A stretch of 6,068 nucleotides of DNA from assembly GCA_035504175.1 (NCBI GenBank), contig DATJSJ010000287.1, forward strand, positions 1-6,068. The letters run 5' to 3'. Below, one piece after another: positions 1 to 4,786 of the stretch. A program made the translations under genes and the position numbers. Position 1 is the first letter of the stretch; the number at the start of each line of letters is the position of its first letter. A model generated the notes under the pieces. The model was not told the DNA's origin and did no database searches. It saw only the letters and a list, made by a program, of their open reading frames with translations. The DNA comes from DATJSJ01 sp035504175 (GTDB lineage Bacteria > Pseudomonadota > Alphaproteobacteria > Acetobacterales > Acetobacteraceae).

Positions 1-1
1 C

Positions 2-55
2 GAGCGCCTGAAGCGTGCGGTCGAGGACGGCGGATTGGTTAAGCACGGACTTTAG
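2..55 (+). CDS. C-terminal fragment of an unidentified plus-strand gene
   Basis: Reading from base 2 gives 17 codons ending in TAG at 53-55; the peptide is ERLKRAVEDGGLVKHGL. It has an amphipathic, charged character like a true C-terminal helix and uses GC-rich codons similar to the rest of the window. An inverted repeat with terminator-like hairpins starts about 50 bp after the stop, as expected at the end of a gene that converges on the minus-strand operon. The rest of the gene lies outside the window and the fragment is too short to name a family. It could be a chance open frame. Confidence 0.4.
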   Translation, partial: ERLKRAVEDGGLVKHGL

Positions 56-115
56 TATCAGAGCGGCGAAGGTTAGGCAATGGCTTTAGCTTGGGGCGCA
101 GAGGGTCAAGGAAGA

Positions 116-139
116 GGTTCTTTTCTGAAAAAAAGAACC
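116..139. terminator. Hairpin in left repeat arm, possible terminator
   Basis: A perfect 9-bp stem, GGTTCTTTT (116-124) with AAAAGAACC (131-139), encloses a 6-base loop. On the plus strand it is followed by an A-tract, not a U-tract, so it is not a textbook intrinsic terminator for the 2-55 gene. Its position after that stop makes an RNA 3'-end role the simplest reading. Confidence 0.45.
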
Positions 140-212
140 AAAAAACTTTCATTCGTTTGGCGCCGAGCCTCGGGGCTGCCAATTGCCTAGAGAACGGATG
201 AAAGTCTTTTTG

Positions 213-236
213 CTTCTTTTTCTACAGAAAAAGAAG
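213..236. terminator. Hairpin downstream of the RuBisCO-like gene, probable 3' end
   Basis: A perfect 11-bp inverted repeat, CTTCTTTTTCT (213-223) with AGAAAAAGAAG (226-236), has only 2 bases between its arms; in RNA the tip would open to a larger loop. It starts 12 bp past the TAG of the minus-strand operon (249-251). The stem is A/U-rich and no clean U-tract follows on the minus strand, so the termination mechanism and efficiency are uncertain. Confidence 0.5.
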
Positions 237-248
237 ACTCTTCCTTCT

Positions 249-1526
249 CTAAGCTGGCGACGCCTTGCCAAACTTCTCCAGAGACTGCGCCAATTCCCTG
301 TGCGTCCGCGCGTAATCGACGAGCGGAATACCCGCGATCGCCGCCTCCCAGGCCTGCCGGATCGCCCGGACGCCGGCGCCGGGTCCGCCCGGGTGTGCGA
401 TGATCCCGCCGCCGCCGAGATAGAGCAGATCGGTGGTGCGTCCGGTTCGCGCGTAGGTCTCCGGCGCCTGGCCGCCCCACTGCCCGGAGCACACCACGGG
501 CAGAGCGCAATCCGCGGCCGAGGCCATCGGCGTCGCACAGGCAATGAAGGAGCGGACGAAGGACTCGTCCGGCTCCCAGTATTTTGCGCCGATGCCGTTG
601 ATCTGGAACTGATCGATCCCGAGCAGCCGCCAGATCATCTGGTAGACGCTGAAATCGAACCCGAGCCCGGGATGGCGGGTCAGCAGGTCCCAGCCGTTGC
701 GATGCGCGTGCAAAGCCAGGCGCGAGCGGCGGCGCAGAAAGGCAAGGCCGCCGTAGCCGACGGAATTGATGTTGATCACGGCGGCGGTGCCGCCCGCGTT
801 CGCGACGATGTCGTGGTCGCGCAGCATCTGCTCGGGATCGGCGCTGGAGATGCCGAAGGCGTACATCACGCGCCGGCCGATCTTCTGCTCGTGGTCGAGA
901 ATCAGCGGCAGCACCGCCCGCACCCGCGCCGCGACCGGCGAGTAGGCGGGACTCATCAGCTTCTCGTCGTCCTTGATGAAGTCGACGCCGGCCTCCAGCA
1001 GCTCGCGCGTGATCGACGCGGTGTCCTCGGGCGACAGGCCGAGATTGGGCTTGATGATCGTGCCGATGAGCGGCCGGCCTTCGACGCCCGCCAGGCGCCG
1101 CGTGCCGGCGACGCCGAATTGCGGACCGGGATGGGCGGCGATGAATTCGGGCGGCAGGCGCAGGCCGGTGATGCGGATGCCGGACAGCCCCTTGACCGAG
1201 AACACGCCGGCGAGACAGATCGTCGCCAGCGCGGCGATGTCGGTGCCGACCACGTCCAGCGGAAACTCGATATCGGCCTCGGCGCGGCGGAACGGGCCGG
1301 CACCGCCGGGTTCGGCGCGGGCCTGCGGCAGGCTGGGCGCGGCGGCGGGTTCCAGGGATCGGATGGCGGCGACGCGGGCGGCGCAGCGCGCCTTCAGATC
1401 CGCGGTCTCGCCGGGCAGCTCGACGAACGTGCCGGTCGACTGGTCGCTCGCGATCTTCGCCGCCAGCGCTTCGACGTCGCCGGCGGTCTCGATCCGGTAG
1501 GTGACGGTGATGACGGGGCGGCTCAT
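249..1526 (-). CDS. RuBisCO-like protein (form IV), 3-oxo-isoapionate-4-phosphate decarboxylase (OiaX) or transcarboxylase/hydrolase (OiaT) type
   Basis: This 425-residue cytosolic RuBisCO large-chain homologue carries an N-terminal domain (about 1-125) and a TIM barrel (about 140-400). Visible active-site equivalents are Lys159 in GTIIKPNLGL, the carbamylation and Mg site Lys185/Asp187/Glu188 in FIKDDE, His273/His275/Arg276 in HAHR, loop-6 Lys315 in GIGAKYWE, Ser347-Gly348 in CSGQWGG, and the phosphate-binding LGGGG at 370-374. My alignment by eye puts Gln308 where RuBisCO has His327, and the sequence is otherwise too divergent to be a CO2-fixing enzyme. Next to apnO, apsD and a DUF1537 kinase, it should act on 3-oxo-isoapionate 4-phosphate. 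OiaX yields L-erythrulose 1-phosphate plus CO2; OiaT yields 3-phosphoglycerate plus glycolate. I cannot tell which from sequence alone. ATG 1526 is chosen because it forms an ATGA overlap with the apsD stop and gives a normal family N-terminus; the frame continues upstream only as apsD shadow. Confidence 0.88.
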   Translation of the reverse strand: MSRPVITVTYRIETAGDVEALAAKIASDQSTGTFVELPGETADLKARCAARVAAIRSLEPAAAPSLPQARAEPGGAGPFRRAEADIEFPLDVVGTDIAALATICLAGVFSVKGLSGIRITGLRLPPEFIAAHPGPQFGVAGTRRLAGVEGRPLIGTIIKPNLGLSPEDTASITRELLEAGVDFIKDDEKLMSPAYSPVAARVRAVLPLILDHEQKIGRRVMYAFGISSADPEQMLRDHDIVANAGGTAAVININSVGYGGLAFLRRRSRLALHAHRNGWDLLTRHPGLGFDFSVYQMIWRLLGIDQFQINGIGAKYWEPDESFVRSFIACATPMASAADCALPVVCSGQWGGQAPETYARTGRTTDLLYLGGGGIIAHPGGPGAGVRAIRQAWEAAIAGIPLVDYARTHRELAQSLEKFGKASPA

Positions 1527-2557
1527 GCTTCGGCGCCGGGCGTGAGCGTGACGCCGGCGGCGGCGCTGGCGTAGCAGGCCTCGACCAGCGCGAGGGTGCG
1601 CAGATTGTCGCGCCCGGACGTGTCGGGTTCCTGCCCCGCACGCAGGCACTCGACCCAGTGGCGCTGGATGTTCAGCACGCTCTCCTGGATGTTGTGCCAT
1701 GGCCGTGCCGCCCAGGGCAGCAGCGGCGGCGCGACGTCGAATGTCGTCGTGCCATCCGCGTCGGTCACCGTCAGCCGGTATCCGGGACCAAGCCGCAGCG
1801 AGCCGCGCGTGCCGTCGATCTCGATCAGCGTCTGCGGGAAGAGTTCCTCTTCCAGCCGGGTCGCGTAGCTGCAATCGACGATGGCATCGACGCCGGAGGC
1901 GTGGCGCAGCAGCATCGTCGCCACGTCCTCGCCGCGGATCGATGGATTGACCGACCGCGTTTCGGCCGCGAGCCGACTCACCTCACCGAACAGGAAGCGC
2001 GCGACGTCGAGCAGGTGGATGCCGAGATCCTCGATGATGAAGCGCGCGCCCTGCGCCAGGTAGGGCTGGCCGGAGAACACGTCGTAGGCGGAGCGGAAGC
2101 TGATCCGGCCCCAGAACGGCACGCCGATGCGCCCGGACTCCGCCACCCGGCTTACCGCCAGGATCGGGCTCTGCCAGCGGAAATTTTCATGCACCATCAG
2201 CGCGACGCCGGCGGCCTCGGCGGCCGCGACCATGACGCGCGCATCCTCAGGCGTGGCGGCGAAGGGCTTCTGGCAGATCATCGGCACGCCGCGCCCGGCG
2301 GCGAGTTCCACCAGCGCGCGATGGCTCGGCACCGTGGTGGCGATGTCGACGAAATCCGGGCGCACCGCATCCAGCATCGCCGCCGCGTCGGTATAGCGCG
2401 CGGCGATGCCGAAGGCCTCGCCCGCGGCGGCGAGCCGTGCCGGGTCGCGGTCGCAGAGGGCGACGATCTCGACGCAAGGGATGTCGCGCCAGGCATGCAG
2501 GTGGTTGGTGGCGAAGAAGCCGCAGCCGATCAGCGCGCCGCGCAGGACGTCCGGCAT
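1523..2557 (-). CDS. apsD: D-apiose dehydrogenase, Gfo/Idh/MocA family
   Basis: This 344-residue protein has the two-domain Gfo/Idh/MocA layout: an N-terminal Rossmann fold (about 1-122) opening with GALIGCGFFATNHLHAW (GxGxxA at 11-16), then an alpha/beta substrate domain. The family's EKP motif appears as QKP (96-98), with Lys97 kept. The catalytic helix motif is EDLGIHLLD (176-184), with Asp177 and His181 as expected catalytic residues. The start, the VHENFRWQ stretch (122-129) and the RPWHNIQES stretch (285-293) resemble characterised D-apiose dehydrogenases as I remember them. The reaction is D-apiose plus NAD+ to D-apionolactone in the cytosol. The gene begins 13 bp after apnO and its stop overlaps the RuBisCO-like start, so the three are probably co-transcribed and translationally coupled. 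The alternative is a dehydrogenase for another sugar, but the neighbours argue against that. Confidence 0.85.
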   Translation of the reverse strand: MPDVLRGALIGCGFFATNHLHAWRDIPCVEIVALCDRDPARLAAAGEAFGIAARYTDAAAMLDAVRPDFVDIATTVPSHRALVELAAGRGVPMICQKPFAATPEDARVMVAAAEAAGVALMVHENFRWQSPILAVSRVAESGRIGVPFWGRISFRSAYDVFSGQPYLAQGARFIIEDLGIHLLDVARFLFGEVSRLAAETRSVNPSIRGEDVATMLLRHASGVDAIVDCSYATRLEEELFPQTLIEIDGTRGSLRLGPGYRLTVTDADGTTTFDVAPPLLPWAARPWHNIQESVLNIQRHWVECLRAGQEPDTSGRDNLRTLALVEACYASAAAGVTLTPGAEA

Positions 2558-2570
2558 CGCCCCGCGCCGC

Positions 2571-3398
2571 TCAGGTGATGCGGGCGATGCTGCGGGCGAT
2601 CTCGTCGGTTTCGAAGACGCGCTTCCAGTCGTCGCGCATCAGCATCGGCTTGCCGAAGCGGATCGCCTTGTTGCAGGCATCGGAGAACACGCCGTCGATC
2701 TCGCCGAAGGTGACGGCGCCGAGGATGTTGAGATGGCCGAGCAGGAAATCGCGCGCCGCCTCGCGCGGCACGCCGCGCGATACGACCTCGTCCATCGCCT
2801 CGCGCATGACGTCGAGCAGCGAGGCGCAGACCGTCTCCGACAGGCCCGGCTCCAGCAGCGCCATCTGCTCGACGGTGACGCGATGCGAGCGCATCACCGG
2901 CGCCCAGATCACGCGCGCCACGGATTCGCCGAGCGCGTAGGCCTCCTCCGGCCCCTGCATCAGCGCGTTGACGATGTGCTGGCGGGCGTGGATGCCGCCG
3001 AAATGGTCGTCGCGCGCCGCCGGCTCGGTCTCGTCGTTGAAGATCGGCGGATGGCAGGGATGGGTGACGAAATAGACCAGGTCCGGCCGCTCCGGCAGGT
3101 GACCGGCGAAGGGCGCCGCGGCATCGAGTGCGACCACCATCGTGCCGGGGCGAAGCTGCGGCGCGAGGCCGGCGGCGACCTTGCCGATCGCGGTGTCCGG
3201 CACCGCCAGGATGACCACCTCGGCGCCGTCCAGCGCCTGCTCCGGCGGCATGGTGGCAATCGCGAGTCCGCTCTGCAGCCGGGCCTGACCGGCCTCGCTG
3301 ATCTCGACATGGCGGACGGCGAAGGGCGAGTCCTTGAGGTTGCTGGCCAGGCGGTAGCCCATTTTGCCGCCGGCTCCGAACAACGCGATGCTGGTCAC
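2571..3398 (-). CDS. apnO: D-apionate oxidoisomerase
   Basis: This 275-residue NAD-dependent enzyme converts D-apionate to 3-oxo-isoapionate, combining oxidation with skeletal isomerisation. The N-terminal Rossmann domain starts TSIALFGAGGKMGYRLA, with the glycine-rich dinucleotide loop at residues 8-14. A second conserved block, VTHPCHPPIFNDE (111-123), contains His113 and His116. The C-terminal half (about 130-275) matches the helical phosphogluconate-dehydrogenase-like C-terminal domain, with WAPVMRSHRVTVEQMALLEPG (165-185) and DGVFSDACNKAI (235-246). Length and motifs fit characterised ApnO proteins. GTG 3398 is the chosen start: it puts the Rossmann strand at residue 4 and follows a purine-rich Shine-Dalgarno tract. 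The frame stays open further upstream but only as a shadow of the regulator. As the first gene of the three-gene operon, it is controlled by the promoter and operator at 3431-3459. Confidence 0.88.
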   Translation of the reverse strand: MTSIALFGAGGKMGYRLASNLKDSPFAVRHVEISEAGQARLQSGLAIATMPPEQALDGAEVVILAVPDTAIGKVAAGLAPQLRPGTMVVALDAAAPFAGHLPERPDLVYFVTHPCHPPIFNDETEPAARDDHFGGIHARQHIVNALMQGPEEAYALGESVARVIWAPVMRSHRVTVEQMALLEPGLSETVCASLLDVMREAMDEVVSRGVPREAARDFLLGHLNILGAVTFGEIDGVFSDACNKAIRFGKPMLMRDDWKRVFETDEIARSIARIT

Positions 3399-3401
3399 CC
3401 G

Positions 3402-3413
3402 CCCCTCCCCTCC
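3402..3413 (-). promoter_or_regulatory. Strong Shine-Dalgarno tract for apnO
   Basis: On the minus strand this reads GGAGGGGAGGGG, three bases before GTG 3398. The tandem GGAGG/GAGGGG offers good anti-SD pairing and settles the GTG as the apnO start. Confidence 0.75.
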
Positions 3414-3430
3414 GGTCCGGTTGTCGCGAA

Positions 3431-3459
3431 CCGTAGGCGGACTGGTATGCTGAGTCAAC
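3431..3459 (-). promoter_or_regulatory. Predicted sigma-70 promoter of the apnO-apsD-RLP operon
   Basis: On the minus strand, TTGACT (3459-3454, five of six to consensus) is followed after exactly 17 bp by TACGGT (3436-3431, three of six). The predicted transcript would begin near 3424, leaving a leader of about 25 bases that carries the Shine-Dalgarno tract. The -35 box overlaps the stop codon (TGA, 3457-3455) of the upstream regulator gene. The candidate operator at 3444-3454 fills the spacer and touches the -35, an arrangement suited to repression by blocking RNA polymerase. Confidence 0.5.
3444..3454 (+). promoter_or_regulatory. Candidate operator A (GGTATGCTGAG) at the apnO promoter
   Basis: This copy of the shared motif GGTATGMYGAG lies between the predicted -35 and -10 of apnO. 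With two flanking bases, CTGGTATGCTGAG, it matches the copy at 4645-4657 in 12 of 13 positions. The site is inside the short gap between the regulator and apnO genes, ending at the regulator's stop. The flanking CTGGT...ACCAG (3442-3446 and 3458-3462) form an additional inverted repeat found only at this copy. Confidence 0.55.
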
Positions 3460-4291
3460 CAGCCGACCGCGCGGCCGGTGGCTGTGCAGGCCGCCGCGTC
3501 CGACGCGGTGGCGCGGGGTTGGCCATCAGCACGGCATAGAGCTTGTTGGCGCGCGTCAGGTGGTCGCGCATCGCCGCGGCCGCCGCCGGCGCATCGCCGG
3601 CGACGATCGCCTCGGTGATGCGCTCGTGCTCCTGCATGGTCAGCCGCTCGGCGCCGCTCGCCGTCACCAGGTCGCGGCGGAACTGCGTCAGCCAGGCGAG
3701 CATCCCCTGGCTCAGCGCGTGGATCAGCTTGTTGCCGGAGAGGGCGGCGATCTGGCGGTGAAACGCCATGTCGGCGGCGACGAAGCGGGCCGGATCGCCC
3801 ATCGCCTGGCGGCATTCCTCGAGCGCGGCCCGCAGTGCCGCGGCACCGTCCGGCGTCGCCCGCTGCGCCGCCACCTGCGCCAGCCCGCTTTCCAGCAGCA
3901 GGCGCGCATCCTTGAGCTCGTCGAGCCCGCCGGGCACGTGGCTCGCGAGCTGCACCATCGCGCCGGAGACCTGGTCCACGATCGCCGCCGCGGTCGGCAG
4001 CGTGACGCGGGCCCGCTCGCCATGCGCGATGCGGATCAGCCCCATGCCCTGCAGCGACTGCATCGCCTCGCGGATGGCCGGGCGCCCGACGCCGTAGCGC
4101 TGCATCAGTTCGCGCTCGGAGGGCAGCCGCTCGCCGGGTGCGAACTCGCCGGACTGGATCGCCTGCACCAGCCGGTCGAACACCTCATGCGAGAGCTTGC
4201 GGCGGACGATCGGATCGGCCGCGACCGGGTGCTGCGAGGCGGGCGGCCGCGACTCGCCGTTCGAGTCGCGCGACTTGGTTTCGGATTCCAC
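3455..4291 (-). CDS. GntR/FadR-type transcriptional regulator (FCD domain), probable regulator of this locus
   Basis: This 278-residue DNA-binding protein has a winged helix-turn-helix at about 33-98, with the classic GntR signature LPSERELMQRYGVGRPAIREAM (56-77). An all-helical FCD effector domain follows (about 125-250). Asp174, His178, His222 and His244 are placed like the metal-binding set of FCD proteins. It resembles the NanR-like subgroup. About 30 polar residues precede the HTH, and the last 20 are rich in Pro, Arg and Ala, likely disordered. GTG 4291 is the first possible start after an in-frame stop at 4322-4324; I find no other usable start before the HTH. No Shine-Dalgarno is visible there. 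The gene sits between the operon and the divergent kinase, so it most likely controls both, with a pathway intermediate as ligand; the ligand and whether it represses are inferred. Confidence 0.88.
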   Translation of the reverse strand: MESETKSRDSNGESRPPASQHPVAADPIVRRKLSHEVFDRLVQAIQSGEFAPGERLPSERELMQRYGVGRPAIREAMQSLQGMGLIRIAHGERARVTLPTAAAIVDQVSGAMVQLASHVPGGLDELKDARLLLESGLAQVAAQRATPDGAAALRAALEECRQAMGDPARFVAADMAFHRQIAALSGNKLIHALSQGMLAWLTQFRRDLVTASGAERLTMQEHERITEAIVAGDAPAAAAAMRDHLTRANKLYAVLMANPAPPRRTRRPAQPPAARSAG

Positions 4292-4297
4292 GCGTCG

Positions 4298-4325
4298 ATG
4301 ATCGGGGCGGGGGGTAGGATGTCAA
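4298..4325 (-). promoter_or_regulatory. Predicted promoter of the GntR regulator, possibly leaderless
   Basis: On the minus strand, a perfect TTGACA (4325-4320) is followed after 16 bp by GATCAT (4303-4298, four of six). A start about seven bases after the -10 would fall at or next to the GTG start codon at 4291, predicting a leaderless or nearly leaderless mRNA. This agrees with the missing Shine-Dalgarno. The candidate operator at 4328-4338 sits two bases upstream of the -35. Confidence 0.45.
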
Positions 4326-4327
4326 GA

Positions 4328-4338
4328 GGTATGACGAG
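4328..4338 (+). promoter_or_regulatory. Candidate operator C (GGTATGACGAG) upstream of the regulator promoter
   Basis: This is the third copy of GGTATGMYGAG, directly upstream of the TTGACA box of the regulator promoter. Extended to 13 bases it matches the kinase copy in 10 positions, the weakest of the three. Its place suggests autoregulation. Because it lies outside the core promoter, the effect could be weaker repression or activation. Confidence 0.45.
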
Positions 4339-4636
4339 TGTGCCTCTCGGCCCGATGCTCACCGCGAACGGTTGCGCCTGTCTTGCCGCGAGGCGCCGGC
4401 GCGCGGAGAGGCCGAGGCGTCGCGGCGTTTCGCGGGATCGCCTCGTAGGGTCGCGTTGCCCTATGGACAAGTGGACCAGCCGCGGCTGGCCCACTTGCCC
4501 ACAGGGCCATCGAAATCAGGATGGACCCCATTCATCTGCTTTTCTGGATTGGACCGGGCACACGCGACTGGCTCCAGACCGACGGCCCGCTACCTGGAAG
4601 AGATCCGTGCGCTCCGAGCATCCGCATCCGTGGTCC
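4339..4636. other. Divergent intergenic region without a supported gene
   Basis: Apart from the palindrome at 4458-4507, I see no supported gene here. Short open frames exist on both strands: a minus-strand frame from ATG 4531 (69 codons), and a plus-strand frame from ATG 4521 of about 47 codons. Neither has a convincing ribosome-binding site or a recognisable domain, and both overlap predicted regulatory elements. A plus-strand frame ending at TGA 4651-4653 has a helix-like tail (RYLEEIRALRASASVVLANLV) that might be a decayed gene remnant, but no usable start is evident. Confidence 0.5.
4458..4507. repeat. Palindromic element with 24-bp arms
   Basis: The left arm (4458-4481) and right arm (4484-4507) flank a 2-bp centre, and 21 of 24 positions pair. 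All three mismatches have A in the left arm opposite C in the right. In a plus-strand RNA these are A-C mismatches; in a minus-strand RNA they become G-U wobbles, so the minus-strand transcript could pair over all 24 positions. No U-tract follows on either side. It could be a REP-like dispersed element, a structured RNA, or a cruciform between the divergent promoters. Confidence 0.75.
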
Positions 4637-4665
4637 TTGCCAATCTGGTATGATGAGGCGATAAG
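4637..4665 (+). promoter_or_regulatory. Predicted promoter of the kinase transcript
   Basis: TTGCCA (4637-4642, five of six) is followed after 17 bp by GATAAG (4660-4665, four of six), placing the transcription start near 4672. The candidate operator (4647-4657) occupies the spacer, as at apnO. A competing reading is an extended -10 promoter, TGGTATGAT (4646-4654), which lies within the operator motif itself and has no good -35. Either way the motif overlaps the promoter core. Confidence 0.5.
4647..4657 (+). promoter_or_regulatory. Candidate operator B (GGTATGATGAG) at the kinase promoter
   Basis: This copy of the shared motif lies between the predicted -35 and -10 of the kinase gene. It is nearly identical to the apnO copy, including the preceding CT. 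Occupancy by the GntR regulator would coordinate the kinase with the divergent operon. Confidence 0.55.
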
Positions 4666-4696
4666 CTGCCGCGGCGCAGGGGAGAGCGGCGCGAGA

Positions 4697-4786
4697 ATGG
4701 TCAGACGGAAACTGGTAGGCGGCTCCGGCGACGCGTCAACGTCCGGTACCCAGTGTCCGGGCTTGACCGCGCGGGGCGGCCCGTGA
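4697..4786 (+). CDS. Possible 29-residue leader peptide ORF coupled to the kinase
   Basis: ATG 4697 opens a 29-codon frame whose TGA (4784-4786) overlaps the kinase GTG start (4783-4785) as GTGA. An AGGGGAG tract (about 4678-4684) lies upstream at a somewhat long spacing of about 12 bases. The peptide begins MVRRKLVGGSGDAST and shows no known motif or attenuator-like run of one amino acid. The kinase start has only a weak Shine-Dalgarno (GGGGCGG), so coupled re-initiation from this frame is plausible. It may equally be a chance frame in a GC-rich leader. Confidence 0.3.
   Translation: MVRRKLVGGSGDASTSGTQCPGLTARGGP

Larger units (their letters stand above)
108..246. repeat. Long imperfect inverted repeat between convergent genes
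   Basis: The left arm (108-157) and the reverse complement of the right arm (193-246) align along almost their whole length. Both share AAGGAAGAG at the outer edge, a central TTCTTTT...AAAAAGAA hairpin, and an inner CTTTCATTCGTT or CTTTCATCCGTT. They differ by small indels and a few substitutions. The 35-bp centre (158-192) holds its own short palindrome, CCGAGCCTCGG (163-173). The A/T-rich arms stand out sharply from the GC-rich surroundings. The element lies between a plus-strand stop (55) and a minus-strand stop (249), so a role in bidirectional termination fits. It may belong to a dispersed hairpin family in this genome, but a single window cannot show that. Confidence 0.8.

Noticed and set aside
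183..1574. Long plus-strand open frame (463 codons) opposite the RuBisCO-like gene
   Set aside because: Its translation is low-complexity Arg/Gly/Ala/Asp with no domain, and it lies antisense to a clearly conserved gene. It is a high-GC codon-position shadow.
1523..1874. Upstream extension of the RuBisCO-like frame to 541 codons
   Set aside because: The added residues are antisense-free but out-of-frame shadow of apsD; the ATG at 1526 with its ATGA overlap gives the normal family N-terminus.
4462..4503. DnaA-box-like sequences in the palindrome (TTGTCCATA on minus, TTGCCCACA on plus)
   Set aside because: Each differs from TTATCCACA at two positions, they exist as a pair only because of the palindrome, and no other origin features are nearby.
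4322..4531. Minus-strand 69-codon frame with a hydrophobic start, like a signal peptide
   Set aside because: It runs through the palindrome and operator C, has no convincing Shine-Dalgarno and no recognisable domain.
3560..4786. Plus-strand open frame of 408 codons across the regulator and intergenic region
   Set aside because: Antisense to a well-supported GntR gene, and it crosses the promoters and the palindrome. Only its last 29 codons are retained, as a possible leader ORF.
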